Below are positions 1 through 12,574 of a DNA stretch of 64,000 nt, piece after piece. Each line of letters begins with the position of its first letter. Positions within the stretch are counted from its first letter, which is position 1. Location of the stretch: NCBI GenBank assembly GCA_014281115.1, contig JACONQ010000010.1, forward strand, positions 1,116,001-1,180,000, written 5' to 3'. The position numbers and the translations under genes are program-made. The stretch is from Laburnicola sp. R22_1 (Eukaryota > Ascomycota > Dothideomycetes > Pleosporales > Didymosphaeriaceae). The notes under the pieces were generated by a model. That model ran no database searches. It was given only the letters and a program-made list of their open reading frames with translations, and had not been told where the DNA came from.

Positions 1-1062
1 GCGCATTAGCGTTCATGGACGGTGGCACTTTTGCATTGTAGCGGGCGGGCGTGCATGGAATGGACAAAGCGTTTGCATGTGAGGGATATACCAAGATAAA
101 ATTAGATAGTTGATTCTACGGAATAGTGTCCTTTTCCCCACGAGCCCATGGTGGCCACAGACATGGTGGCCGGCAGCGCCACAAGACGTCACGGCGCCGG
201 TCGCGTGAGGGCGCCGATCCCAGCGATGGGCCAGCAAAACGGCGGCGACGAGCGTCTGGGCGGCTTCTAGAAGTGGTGCTGACGGTGCGGGTGCTGCAGC
301 GTGCGGTTCCCCATCATCTGCAGCGACGGGCCAAGCGCTCGAAAGTGTGCCAGGCCGGCGCTGCTGGCGAATGGCAGGGCGCTTCCAGAAGCCTTCCACC
401 GGCCGCGCTCGAAGCCGTGCAGCGGTCGAGTCCGCCGCCAATCATGGCCACGGCAGGAGCAGCCGCTAGCAGGCGCTAGCAGCCATGCACACATCGAACG
501 AACACTCTCCTCCACCACCCTCGATCCCGGCCTCACGTCCCTGCCCAGCGCCCGTCCCAGAGCCGCCCTCGCCCTCCGCCCGCTGCCCGCCGCCGCCTTG
601 CGCCCCGATGTTGTTGCTTGGAGCGCAGCCAACTCTGCGAGCGCGCTGCTTGCGACACTGACGCCTTTTCGCCACGAGCCCCTGCCGACCGCGACGCTTC
701 CGCTGGCCTCGGTCCTCTGCAGCCTCCCTTCACCGAGTGGCGAGCGAGCCCGCAGCCGACAGCACCCACCCGCCTCGCGTGCCCGTCCTGCGCCGTCGCG
801 CCCCCGCGAGCCTTCCTCGCCGCCGTCGCACCTGCCCCCAGGCCCATCGTCGCTGCCGGCGCATTCGCATCCGCGCCTGTCTGCACGCCCGCCGAACAAC
901 AGCTCGTGCGTGGCCCCAGCTCCATTCCCTCCCACCTCAGGGCCCCGTCGCGATAACCACCACCCGTTTTGCGACGAATATACCCTCCCTCCCGACCGAG
1001 CGGGAGGCTCCACGGATCGCAGAGACCAGTGTCCGCTGGTCGCTGCAGAAGCAGTGGAGAAG
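1..1062. other. Upstream region of the phosphodiesterase gene; no gene supported
   Basis: GC-rich and pyrimidine-rich sequence leading to the ATG at 1063. Long frames are open on both strands, but they overlap each other, lack an ATG in the frame leading into the gene, and have the low-complexity Arg/Pro/Ser/Ala composition of chance frames in GC-rich DNA. Probably promoter and 5' leader. Confidence 0.5.
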
Positions 1063-4000
1063 ATGGAGCATGGCGCCTGCAATGTGATATACATTGACCG
1101 CCGCGCCAACGACGAACACGTGCGACGCGAGACCCTGTCCAGCTCCCTTGTTGCGAGAACATCCACGAGCAATGTACCTCAGGGCTATTTTGGCCTAGGC
1201 AAGTCGCCCCCGGCCGAGGTTCACACAAATGTCGAGAGTATTCTCTCCACGTTCAATGAAGGTAGGTGTTGCGCATCCTTGAAATGCCCATCAAAGAACT
1301 GACACGGCCGAATAGTCCATGTATGCGCTTCTGGCGGCTCATGTCTTGCCAAGATCTTGCAGCTCACCGAGTCCACCAAGGACAATGTTCCTACCGTTGT
1401 GCTCATAGACATCCCCTACGACGAAGAACAGCGGCTCAAACGACTGTCTCGTGAGCCCCGAACCCCTTCCCCCACGTCGACACGTTTGGTACGGATCAAC
1501 ACGGGCGAACCGGGTGATATCTATGGCATGCACCTGCTCACACATATCTCGTCCGAAATCGCCTCCAGGAACTTCTCAAAACTGGTCATTCCGGTTGTGG
1601 TTTTAAGCGGGCTGGATCGCGAATGGGCTTCGAATACACTGCCCTCGCCCACTGTCCAGGGCTCTCAGGTTCTCACCGATACCGTCCGTCTGGTTCGATA
1701 CCTCGATGCTGGTGCTGTCGACGTTCTGTCCAGTCCTCTATCAAAAGATAGCGTGCATGGCCTAGTAATACATGCTTACCGGGTGCACAAAGAGGTGACA
1801 CGAGAAGAGGCGTGTTTTCTGACCACTAAGCGTAACAGGAAACTGAGCTGGGTCGGCGTGAACGACCAGAAGCCGTATGCGTACTTGCGAGAAGCCATGG
1901 TTTCAAGCTTGATGGGCGGGATCTGCAACCCAGAGACCGTCGGGGAAAATATAGACTACAGGCATGGCTTTCTCCACGTGGGTGGTGCGTGTAGCGCTAA
2001 CGATTTTAGTGATCTTTTCATCGAAGAAGATCGAAAAGAAATCATTGCAAAGGCGATTGGCACCTGGGCATTCTCTGCACACGACTACACCGACGATGAA
2101 CTCCTGTACGGTGCTTTGCTCATGTTGAAGCACGCACTCCAGATACCCGAACTAGAACAGTGGAGCATGACGGATGGTGAGTGAGCTATCGTACGTGGAG
2201 TGACCCCACTGATCCAACGTGCGACTAGGCGACCTCACCGTCTTCCTACTTGCCAGCCGCACGGCGTACAACGAGTTTGTGCTCTATCACAATTTTCGTC
2301 ACGTTGTCGACGTCCTCCAGGCTCTGTTCCACTTCCTTGTCCAGATTGGCACATTGCCTTGGTATCCCACCAACGTCGCGCGTGACGAGCCTGCGCCCGA
2401 GTCGCCAATAGCGCAGCTCCTCAAGCCCTTCGATGCACTCACACTCTTAGTATCTGCCATCGGACACGATGTCGGGCATCCAGGTGTCAACAATGCTTTT
2501 CTCGTCGCGCTCAATGCGCCTTTGGCGCAACTTTACAACGACCGTTCCGTTCTTGAATCGTTTCATTGCGCCGCTTATTCACAGATTCTACGCCGTTACT
2601 GGCCAAAAGCCTTTGCCGATGCCAGTATGAGAAAATTGATGATAAATAGCATCCTCGCCACCGACATGGGATTGCATTTTAGATACATGAGTGATCTGGG
2701 CAACCTGCAAGAGAAGATTGGGCATGATCAAGGCGTGATTGACAGCTGGAACCTCAAGGTTCGCGAGGAGAACAAGGATCTGGCTTGCGGTCTTCTCATC
2801 AAATGTGCCGATATCAGCAACGTTGTAAGTATGTCTTCCATGTTTGCTGGTACATCATTGACATGCTGCAGGCGCGAAAATTTCAAACCGCCGCTCGATG
2901 GGCTAATATTCTCACTGACGAGTTTAGTAACCAGGGTGTTATGGAGCAAGAGTTGGAGATGCCATCTTGTTTATTCGGCGGGCCACCTGTGCGCGACGAT
3001 ATAATCAAGCTTGGAGAGTCACAAATTGGCTTCATGAACATATTCGCACGACCCCTCTTCGAAGCTGTTGCCGATATTCTCCCTGCAATGCACTACGCCG
3101 TGGATGAAATTCTGGCAAACAAAACAATCTGGGAGAAGAAGATTAACGAGGAGAAGGATAGGAAAAACAAGCACCCGAATCTCTCGCTAGGCCTCCCTCC
3201 ACCTTCTTCCCCTTCTGATCCAACGCCCAGCCCCTTTTCCGGGGGTTCGCTAGGCTCGAAAACACCTAATTCGCACGCCCTGCCGCCTTCTCAACTTGGA
3301 CGCCCGGTGCAGAACTCGACTTGGGCGATCAGCTCAGACGACGCAGGCCGTCATGCCTCCGGAGGTTCTTTCCAGGGTGTACTAACAACTTCGCGACGGT
3401 CATCATTGGGTGTTGACAAAGGATCGCGACGATCTTCTGGCGCTGGCGTTCGTTCTCGGGAGAATCAAAGTCAATCGCGCCGAGGGAGTGGAGATGCTAG
3501 CTTGACTGCCATTATCGTAACTCAGACGCCCGGTAATGCTGACTCATCGGAAAAGGAACCCGATCAGACCTCCTGCGGCCACCCGGTCTCCCCGTCAGGC
3601 AACGGCAATGATGCTGGAACGACACCGAAGAACGATAACATAAGACCGGTAACGGCACCGTCGCCGGCTCGGGGTAGTCAGAGTAAGATACCAAGCCCGC
3701 AGGACACTCTGTTCTTTCGTTCCTCCCGGCCTTTAGGCGTTGGTCCTGACTTTGATTCAGCAACAAGTCTATACCCAATCCCTCACTCGTCCTCCCAAAG
3801 TCACTCTGAGGTAGATCTCTCCAATACCGCAAATGGAAATCTTGACGGCTCAACAATGCAGCAATGGGGATCCAACAAACTCAGCAACGACAGTAACATA
3901 TCCAGAACGGACGCCTCGCGTGACTCATCTCGACGAAGCGAATGGTGGAAGCAGCTTCGTGGGCAGCGCGATTATCGAAATGGCGGATATGAAAACCCAA

Positions 4001-4230
4001 ATCAGCAACATGTTGCGATGCTGCACCCCACACCAACCAACTCAACCGTGGACGCGAGTTCTGCCACGGCTAGTGGCCGTGGCAGAACTAGTCGAACCGG
4101 GAAGCTGAAGAGTTTCTTCAGACGAAAGTCAGGCAAAGCCACTGACCAAGAGAAACAGCTGTCTAGTCACGGCAGCTCTTCCCAATTACCTACTAGCGAC
4201 CCCGGACGATCGCTTAACAGCGACGAGTGA
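1063..4230 (+). CDS. 3',5'-cyclic nucleotide (cAMP) phosphodiesterase, class I, PDE2/PdeH type
   Basis: Hydrolyses cAMP to 5'-AMP and so ends PKA signalling. Four exons: 1063-1261, 1316-2176, 2229-2824, 2872-4230, with all phases agreeing, giving 1004 residues. The catalytic domain starts with HNFRH (His374, His378), then the metal-binding GHDVGHPG (His433, Asp434, His437) and the later Asp548 in KCADISN, which is the class I PDE signature. Residues about 90-225 look like a degenerate response-regulator receiver: hydrophobic strand ending at Asp98 (VVLID), a strand ending in Ser164 (VVVLS), and GAVDVLSSPL near 199-208 in place of GAxxxLxKP. The C-terminal third is a Ser/Pro-rich disordered tail. 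The start is the only in-frame ATG after a long GC-rich leader. Yeast PDE2 is much shorter; the length fits filamentous fungi. The catalytic identity is secure; the receiver-like reading is inference. Confidence 0.93.
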
Positions 4231-6165
4231 CGCATTCGGCGGCTTTCTGATTTTTTTACCTCCCGTTGCACGCATTTGACCGGCTTGACTTAGCGATATC
4301 CCCTTGCAGCCTCAGGACTGAATGCCCGCAAAAGCGACCTTTCGTCTGCGCACCTGCTTTTCTTGTTCTGCGCAGGACTTTCCATATTACAAAATTCCTT
4401 CGGACTTTACGCATGACGTTTACGGAAGCAACGAAACGCTCCATCCATGTACCTTTTACCGGTCAGATTCATTGATCGTAGCCTTCGGGCGTGTTTCTCG
4501 GTGGGATTTCCTCTGCTGGACTGCTCGCCCTCCGTTCGATATACCTCGCATTTTTCTTTTGTGAGCTTCGTTCCACAGCTCACCGTATACGGTCGTTCGA
4601 CCTCGTCTCGGTCCGCTCCTGGGTGGAAACAGTGTTGCTTTTGGGGAAAGTGGGTCTAAGTGTGCAATTGATGTTACCGGTGTATTGCCTCCTTTAGTGG
4701 CGGTTTTTGTACTGGCGTGGGTATGGTGTTCTAGCACTCGGGTGTAAAAGATGGAATGGGAACGCGAAGTTTGATCGCGTTGCGGTTTTTTAGTTTTCTT
4801 CGCAGTATTAGAAGCGTCGCGAGGAGTGTCGCCAGTATCTCTAGTACGATGGGTGGGACGGCAGTGTGGTGCTGCTGGAGGTTTTCGCTGGGGAGATGAA
4901 TGGTGGGGGACGCCGCGTCTCTTGAAGGCAGCTACGGAGCTGCATTGCTATGAAACTACGTAATGAATGTATCTCTGAACTACCCACTTCATTTGGTCTC
5001 TGCGCTCGCAAAAAATCAAGATCTGGTTCTGACTCCTGAGGATACGAAGGGGGTTGTCTGCGTTATGAGGCTTAGCGGCTCTCAATTACCCGCCATGGCA
5101 CCGCGACACGCCGTGGACTCGCCATGTGCATCTTCATCTCCAGCATCCACTTGTATCCCCTGCGGCTTTGAACAGGTATGTGTATTATTGCAGCAAAATG
5201 TTGAGGAGGACTGCGTGGTAGTAGCTGCTCCTGTGCGTGACGGTTGGGCTGGTAGGTACCCAGGGTACTTCATGATCAATCGACGCACCCACTGCACACT
5301 AGGCTGTGGTAAGTGTGCCCCTGACTTTGCTCCCATACTGCTTTTATACATATGCGTAGTACCCAGTCTTTCACCAACAAACAGCTGCAGGAGAGGACTT
5401 TCCGTACACTCGGCCGTGCGCATCGCCTATGTAACTAGCCTTCCACCTTCTATCCTAGCAAGTGGCACCTATACTATATGTACGTACGAACATGTAGTCA
5501 ATTCTTGGTACCCTATACCGCATCTATTTATTCTTATTTGTTCTCAGCCAGCCGTTGCAAAGCAGTTGCTTAGTCATTAACCACACGAATATCAGTTCGT
5601 CCAACGGGTGCACGGACCGGCCATGCCCGTACCCGTACACATGCATATGTCAGTAACAACACCGTAATCACATGCTGTCGAGTATAGACCTAGGGATTAC
5701 CGTATCCATACGTTGTAATCCATGAAATTCTACGGGGTGGCCCCTGCTCTCGATGCCACATGCTGCATGATTATCGTGCCTAAAAGCGGTAGTGTTCTGT
5801 TTCAAAACCGTGTCGATTTCATTATTCGCCACTTTATTCGCCACTTTATGTGAAGAAAAAGCTATACTTTTTGGAATAAAGTAGGGCTTTAAAGCTAGTA
5901 ATATGGGTGTGGTTTGGCCCCGCGATAGCTTATTGGTATGTGCCCGCGAACAAGTTCCAGACGGCATGGCGATGGGAACTGGGGCATCGGGAATGCTCGG
6001 TACGGTACATGTGGTACGGAGCGTAGGTTCCTGTATTTATGGCTTGGGGGAGCTGTTTGCAAAGGGGTCCTGAGCTTGCAGTAGACGCTTTTGCTTTTGC
6101 TTTTGTGATTGTGTTGTTCGCTACTGCGCTGGTTCAGTTGTACATCTTTTGTACTGGCCCACAAT
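4231..6165. other. Intergenic stretch between phosphodiesterase and FAD oxidoreductase genes
   Basis: No gene could be supported. An open frame at 4963-5580 codes for 205 residues but has no recognisable domain, and the plus-strand frames around it compete with it. Positions 5822-5848 hold a short direct repeat of ATTCGCCACTTT. Positions 5918-5958 hold a transposon-end relic described separately. The first several hundred bases are probably the 3' UTR of the phosphodiesterase gene. Confidence 0.5.
5918..5958 (-). repeat. Solo relic of the terminal repeat of the 6.7 kb element
   Basis: Reads CGCGATAGCTTATTGGTATG followed by TGCCCGCGAACAAGTTCC. It matches the right end of the large element at 60512-60551 (CGCGATTGCTTATTGGTATG then CCCGTGAACAAGTCCCC) with a few substitutions and a two-base insertion. 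No partner terminal repeat was found upstream in the moderately AT-rich DNA of 5700-5917, so this looks like a truncated copy or a small derivative. Confidence 0.65.
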
Positions 6166-7915
6166 ATGAGTCTCCGTGTAGTTGGCGCCGCAGCGGCTCT
6201 GGCGTGGGCGGTGGGTGGTGTGAGTGCGGATACATGCTCGATGGTAGCAAACACGACCGGTATTGGTATCAAGAAGGAGTCCGACTTCGGATATTCCAGT
6301 GTGTAGTCTCCCATCCGTCTCCTTTTCACTTGGTGAACCGCGGTGCTAACACCTCTCACTTTAGCCGAGCAAGACAACTACTGGTCTACGGCGTGCGGCG
6401 CACTCAAACCTTCGTGCCAACTCTATCCCACCACCGCCGAGGAGGTCGCGGCTATTGTCAAGATCCTCAACGCCAACAACGAGACATTTGCCGTCAAGTC
6501 AGGGGGGCATAATCCGAACAAGGGGTGGTCGAGCATTGATGGCGGCCCGTTGATATCTACAAAGGAGCTGAACCAGGTTATATACGACTCCGAGAGGGGC
6601 GTTGTCCGGGTGGGGCCGGGGAACGATTGGCAGGATGTCAGTGGTGCGTTGCAGGGCACTGGGGTGACGGTTGTTGGAGGAAGGCTCGGGGAGGTGGGTG
6701 TGGGAGGGTAAGATGATCCAAAAACTCACATCAGGGTATGCTGCTAACTTCGTAAAGGCTTACTTTGGGTGGGGGACTCAGTTTTCTGTCGACGCAATAT
6801 GGATGGGTGGCGAATAATATTGTGGAATATGAGATCGTGCTTGGTAAGCATGCTCTTCGAAACAGAACAGCGAACATGTACTGACTTGAGTAGCCAACGC
6901 ATCCATTGTGACGGCGTCGGAGACGAACAACCCAGACTTGTGGATGGCGTTGAAGGGCGGTATCAACAACTACGGAATTGTTACCGCGTATACCATGAAG
7001 GCTCACCCGCAAGGACAGGTGAGTACCTAGACGGAGCCAGTTGTTTGTTTATACTAACCGCTTCATTGCAGGTCTGGGGCGGTAACATTGTATTCTCTGA
7101 GGGCAAGACGCCTCAAATCCTCGCAGCTATACGTGACTTTACTGAGTTCTATCCCGATGAAAAGGCTGCCATTGTAAGTGAATTCAGGACATGCTCTACG
7201 GAGACACTCACTGTTTCCTCAGATCATGACGGCTATATATACCGGCCTAGGCTTGGTCGATATATGGATCATGTTCCTGTTTTACGATGGCCCTACGCCC
7301 CCACCCGGCGTCTTTGACAACTTCACGGCAATCGCGCACCTCTGGGATAACACCAAGACGCGCAGCTACCACGACCTGCTAACGCACAACAACTTCGGCG
7401 TTATCCAGAACTCGATATATACCATTTGCACCGAGACGATTCCGCTGCCGAGTGTCGAGGTAGGTGCTGAATTCTTGGGCGCCATCTATGATAACTGGAG
7501 GAACACGAGCGAGTCGGTCGAGGGCGCGCCGGGATCGGTGGGATCGATCGCTTTTCAGCCGATTCCCAAGTCACTTGCCCGCATAGCGAAGCAGGCGGGT
7601 GGTGACTTGTTGGATATGGATGACGATATTGACCGCATTGTCATGGAGTTCGATTTCTCATGGTGGTTCTCCAAGGATGACGCGAGAATGGATGCAGCCA
7701 CGCAGAAACTGTACACGGGGACCAAGGCCGTGGTGGACCAGTTCACGGCGAGCGGAAAGCTGCCCACGGCATACCTGCCGCTGTTTGCCAACGATGCATA
7801 CTATCGTCAGGATTATTTTGCGCGGCTACGAACTGCGGAATTTGCGCGGAGGACGCGCGATCAGTACGATCCAACCGGGTTCTTTGCTACGCGAACAGGC
7901 GGTTCGAAGCTGTAG
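6166..7915 (+). CDS. Secreted FAD-dependent oxidoreductase, berberine bridge enzyme-like (VAO superfamily)
   Basis: Six exons: 6166-6298, 6365-6707, 6758-6843, 6894-7018, 7072-7173, 7223-7915; 493 residues, all phases consistent. A signal peptide covers the first ~20 residues (hydrophobic run ending GVSA). The FAD-binding PCMH domain follows, with VKSGGH (His93), the position that carries covalent FAD in this family, then a GGRLGEVGVGGLTLGGG loop typical of BBE-like enzymes. The C-terminus ends in the BBE motif YDPTGFF. Such enzymes oxidise alcohols, sugars or secondary metabolites at the cost of O2; the substrate cannot be read from the sequence. The Cys55/Cys62 pair near the N-terminus may form a disulfide. 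No biosynthetic partner genes lie next to it, so a role in a metabolite cluster is not suggested by context. Confidence 0.9.
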
Positions 7916-9229
7916 GTAGCTGCATAGGGTAACGGACAGGCGAGCGATGGCCTGTAGGTCCGTAGTCGTCATAATTATGTCTCAGCATGCATCTTTTATC
8001 GATTATGCCGGCTCGGGTGCCGACATGGAGGCTTGAGTGAGCCTCAGCGAGGCTATGTCGCGTCGACGTCGTGGTACCTGGGAACACTCACTGGCTCGGC
8101 TCCCACATACGGGGCTTAGAATAGCGTTACACATGGACGGGTGTGCACCTGGGCAGGCAGCGGATCAGGCACGGATGAGGCACAACGAGCTCGCGGCGTG
8201 CAGTGAAGTATCCAGCCTCAGAGGGGTGCTGCGCGGGTCTGCAGTCTCGGCAGCGGTCCCCCGGGGCCGCGAGCGCTTCACGTTGAAGTGTGATTCGAAG
8301 GCACGTGCGGCGTGGTCGACGGGCGGGTCGCGCCTTCCCCACGGCCGCCGATCTGATTCGGTTTCATCAAAACAATCGCTCCACTGCCAGTCTGCCTCTG
8401 CCTCTGCCTCCATGCCTCTTGACTCTTGTGCGCTTATTACCCAGGCGACGACAGCGCCGACGAGGCATCCGCCCATCTCTCTCCTAGTCGCCGACGTCGG
8501 TTGCTGTCTCTCTCCATGCTCCCCGCGTGCCCGCTGCTGCACGCTCTCGGTCCATACACGGTCTCCCTTCTTGCTGCAGGTCCGCGCTGCAACTGCTCAG
8601 CCCTACCGCGTATGGGAACCATGGGCCTGTCCTGGCTGGCCGCCGGGCCCGTCCGTAACGAGCCTATCAGTGAAGGGCGCGGCTAAGCGCCGGCCATCCT
8701 CACGCTGCACTCACTGCGCATTTTTAGAATAGGTGCGCCAGCCGCAGAAGAAAATATCCTCAAACAGGCGCTTCTTACTCCCCACCATCTCTCCCTTGTT
8801 CCCGAAAGGGAACGGCTCGGACGCTTTGCGGACCACTTTCTGGGCCTCTCCACGCGTTTTGGGAGAAGCGCCAGAGCCATGGCCGCAGTTTCACCATCAT
8901 CTGGCGATTACTCGAACGGATCCTTGTGTCAGATAATTCTCCGAGCGGCCTGCTATGGCCTTTGTTTAGATGGCCCTACACGCTGCGGCTCTGGTATAAA
9001 GCCAGAGCGCCATGGCCTCAGTTGGGGGCTCCTCAGATACTCAAACCCAAACACACAAGCTCATATTCCTTCGTTTCTTTCTGGTCTCTCTGTCTCCTAC
9101 CTTTCCTTCCTGCATCACTTTCGTTGCTTCCTAATCCTAATACCCATCTCCTCTCGCTTCACTCAGTCATCCCCCTACTGTCTTCTTCCTCCCTGTCTGT
9201 CAATTCCTTCGTCATTTCTGTCTTTCTCG
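7916..9229. other. Intergenic region and promoter/leader of the Myb-like gene
   Basis: No gene supported. The frames here are short, overlapping and of low complexity. The last 250 bases contain a TATA box at 8995-9000 and a strongly CT-rich leader (about 9061-9229), both typical of fungal core promoters. A frame open from an ATG at 8879 runs into the Myb-like gene, but its extra residues look like translated leader. Confidence 0.5.
8995..9000 (+). promoter_or_regulatory. TATA box of the Myb-like gene
   Basis: TATAAA in the context CTCTGGTATAAAGCCAG, 230 bp before the chosen ATG at 9230 and followed by a long CT-rich leader. Its position argues against translation starting at the in-frame ATG at 8879. 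Confidence 0.45.
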
Positions 9230-9979
9230 ATGATCCTCAGTATGCCGAAGGTTGAGAAGGTCCAGTCATCCAATCGCAATTCACTCTCCACTACGACTGC
9301 TGCTGCTGCAAGCGGAGTGCGAAGCCCCTCGTGGTCTCAGGCCGATGACGAAACCTTGATCAGGGCACGTGCCCAAGGGCTGAATTGGAACCAAATCGCT
9401 CCCAAGCACTTCCCTACCAAGTCTTCAAACGCCTGTCGCAAGAGGCACGAGCGCTTGATGGAGAAGCAGAACGCTGAGCAGTGGGATGGCGTCAAGCTGG
9501 ATGTCCTGGCCGAAGCATACATGGAGGTTCGGCGTGAGATGTGGAGCATTCTAGCTTCACGAGTAGGCGAGAAATGGCAACTGGTAGAACAGAAGGTATG
9601 CACCTCCACAACAGCAGACAGACGTTGTGTTTCGATTCTTGCCAAAGGCATGGACGTTCGCTAACCAGCAGTACAGTGCATGGAGAAGGGAATGAAGAAC
9701 CTCACACAAGCGTACCGTTCATCGCAGAGGAAACAGGGTACATACGACATCAACCATGATGATAGTGGAGTTGCCATTTCTGACCTGGACGAAGAGTCAA
9801 ATGAAAACCCTTCGCCTATCTTGACCGACGCTTCGCACCAAAACCCTTTGCAGTACCAGCAGCCTCATGGATTCCACTCGCAAACGAGGGTGCCTAGCAT
9901 CCACTCGATTCTCCAGCAGCCGATGATGCCACATCAGTCTATGGGATATACCTCTGCATATACACAGCAGCAGCACTAA
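9230..9979 (+). CDS. Small Myb/SANT-like DNA-binding protein
   Basis: Two exons, 9230-9595 and 9677-9979, both phase 0, giving 222 residues. Residues about 35-80 form a Myb/SANT-like helix set: W-S-x-A-D-D-E-T-L-I, a central GLNWNQIAPKHFP, then KSSNACRKRHERLM. This spaced-Trp design with a recognition helix is common in fungal single-repeat Myb proteins. A second helical stretch (residues about 85-135) rich in basic and aromatic residues continues across the intron. The C-terminal 80 residues are Gln/Pro/His-rich and probably disordered. An alternative start is the Met at 9242. A nuclear DNA-binding role is inferred from the fold only; targets are unknown. Confidence 0.8.
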
Positions 9980-11349
9980 CATCTCCTTCAACCTCCGACC
10001 GTATTTCTTTCCCTATATTTCATTGGCTTCGGCCTCCCTCTACTTTGCTTTCTATCCGTTCCTTACGACATTACGACGCTCTTCCTGGATATCCCTTGTA
10101 CCATTATCAGCGCAAATCCTTCCACGGACCACCGGCATGACTGCTAAGTCGGCGACCATCTTTGCTTTTTTCATACACGTACCTAGGTTTCGGCTAGGAC
10201 TTGCCCCTTTCACTTTTATTTCTGTATCTCCTTTATTGAGTATTTGTGGCGTTAAATTGTAATCGGGCATGGACGAAACGGACACTCGCTATTCCACGAA
10301 GAGACGCACGCATAGCACCGGATGGAGTATTTGCGGCGTCTCGCGTCACTCTCTTTAAGATGTATTCACCAGAGTGGCAGGACAGGGCCCAGGAGCGCGT
10401 TTAGATTTCTGTACCTACATTTCCTAGCTGTCTTTCTTCCCTAATCATCTCTTCCTCTCAGACTTTCCTCTTTCTCATGTCCTCGCGACCGGCATCACTT
10501 GCATTGGGAGGCTGTGTGTTTCTGCATGACTTTCCTTGAACTCATTGGACAGGAGATACCCCCCGCTCGAAGCTCCGGCAAAGGACGAGCGGTTTGTTGT
10601 TTAGTTCTGCTTAGTGAGTAAGGACTGCTTAGGTAGACTTCCTTCACTGCCTAATTTAATTTTGGCCCTGAGTGGAAGTCGATGGATCTGTGGTCTTGCG
10701 TAACCTCAACCTGCCCTCTTAACCGCTGTGCAGACCAACACCACTCAGGCCAGATGCTATGCAAGCTTGAGCATACCTAGCAGATGCTTCACCACAGCGA
10801 CCCGCAGCCTCCCTTTGCATCCTGCGTGACAAGTGTTCTTCGGCCCATGATTATCCACGGCCGCAAGCTATTCCCGGCTGCATTCACCGGTCGCACGTTC
10901 TTCCTCTCGTCAGACCAACCATGCAGCCTCGCTCCCGTCGCACAACAGGAGGCTTCGCTCCCGCGCCCATCCGCAAAGCCTCGATGATGCCATGCACCAG
11001 TCAGACCCCTCCCGCCTCCCCAGTCCTGCAGTCCGGAAGCATACAGAATCAATAAAAGGGTGCATATCCCGGAGCCGTGCCTCTCTGCGAACCCCGCGCT
11101 AAAAATAGTGTCTCGAAACCCACACCCCACGATCTCGTGCGTGAATCCTGTGAACCAGATCTGGCTCTGGCTGCCGTCTGCAAGTGTGCACAGAGGCGGC
11201 TTAGCCCCGCTGTCGATGACCTAACCTAACCATCCACAGAGGCGCACCCTTCTCGAACCCGCGTTCCGCTCCGCCTCGATTCGCTTGCCCTATCCCACGC
11301 TCTCGGCTCCCCTCGTCTGGTGAATGATGGAGCAGGCAGAGCACGAGCA
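9980..11349. other. Intergenic region before the sirtuin gene
   Basis: No gene supported. It probably contains the 3' UTR of the Myb-like gene and the promoter of the sirtuin gene. Frames on the minus strand at 11201-11555 simply mirror the GC-rich sirtuin N-terminal region. Confidence 0.5.
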
Positions 11350-12574
11350 ATGCCCCCCGTTCGCGCCCCTCTCTTGCGCATCCCGTATACCTCCCCCCTC
11401 CCAGCGCCGCGCATAATCCCCGCGAGCGCAGGCACAGCCTCTGGCGCCGTTGCTGCCCTCGTCGCATTCCTCACCCATCCTTCTAGCCGCCCGTCATCGC
11501 CCGGGCCGTCGCGACTCCAGAACGACGGTACCAATGGCAGGACGCTTCTGCTCACCGGAGCCGGCCTCTCTGTCGCGTCGGGCCTGGCAGACTATCGGGG
11601 CACCAATGGGACATACACGCTGAACAAGACGTATCGGCCCATCTACTACAACGAGTTCTGCGGGAACCATGAGATGCGCAAGAGGTATTGGGCAAGGAGC
11701 TTTCTGGGCTGGACGAATCTGCTGAAGGCGAGGCCCAATGCGGGGCACGAAGCGGTGAGGAGACTCGGGGAGCTGGGCGTTGTGGAGAGTGTCATTACAC
11801 AGAGTACGTCCACCCTCGTCCCTCGACTGCAAAAGCTTCCCATGCACGCGCTGGGCACAGTCGGTTAACCCTTTGGTAGACGTCGACTCTTTCCACCCGC
11901 GCGCGCATCCCTCTCTCCCCACAATCGAACTCCACGGCTACCTCCGCACGCTAACCTGCCTGACCTGCCACAATTCCTACTCCCGCAGCGACTTCCAATC
12001 CGACCTCGCGCGCCTCAATCCCGCCTGGGCCGCTTTTCTACAAGAAATGCTTGCCACCGGCGCCCTCGATACCGAGAACCCCATTGAGCGTCGCCAGCGC
12101 GGCTTGAAGTCTAACCCCGACGGTGACGTCGATATCCCAGGCGCACCATACACGACGTTTAGGTACCCTGCGTGTCCAACTTGTTTGGAGAAAGGGGTCC
12201 AGGGCGTGGGCGTGGATACCGATGGGGGGTGGAAAGCGGGCAGCACCGGCGGCGTGTTGAAGCCCAGCGTGGTCATGTTTGGGGAGAGTATTCCCAAAGA
12301 GAGGAAGGAGGTAGCTGAGCAGGCGGTAGATGCTGCATCGCGGATACTGGTGATTGGGAGTAGCCTAGCAACGTATTCGGCATGGCGGCTTGTAAAACAT
12401 GCCAAGGAGATTGGGTTGCCGATTGGAATCTTGAATATAGGAGGGGTGCGGGGTGAGGAGACTTTCTTTGCGGAGGTGCCGGATACGAATACTGGCAGTC
12501 AGGCGGTGCGCTGTAGTGAGAGCGCGGATGTGGTATTGCCGCGGGTTGTGAGGGTGTTGGAAGAGAAGAGGTAG
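11350..12574 (+). CDS. NAD+-dependent protein deacylase, Sir2 family (class II, SIRT4-like)
   Basis: Removes acyl groups from protein lysines, consuming NAD+ and releasing nicotinamide. Two exons, 11350-11803 and 11880-12574; 382 residues. Sir2 motifs in order: TGAGLSVASGLADYRG (residues 69-84) for NAD+, TQNVDSFH across the splice junction, catalytic His170 in ELHGYL, zinc cysteines Cys178/Cys181 and Cys250/Cys253, then LKPSVVMFGES and IGSSLATYSAWRLV. The long linker between the CxxC pairs and the lack of the usual AGS after NVD fit the SIRT4-like class. The first 50 residues are rich in Arg, Pro and Ser with no acid, which suggests a mitochondrial presequence. Start: the first ATG in frame; an upstream open frame has no ATG. 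Confidence 0.93.

Noticed and set aside
301..1062. Open frame continuous with the phosphodiesterase N-terminus
   Set aside because: No ATG in frame; Pro/Arg/Ser-rich leader-like sequence. The ATG at 1063 is followed at once by residues that fit the family.
4963..5580. 205-residue open frame on the plus strand
   Set aside because: No domain, poor composition, and a competing frame on the other strand; intergenic position near a gene end.
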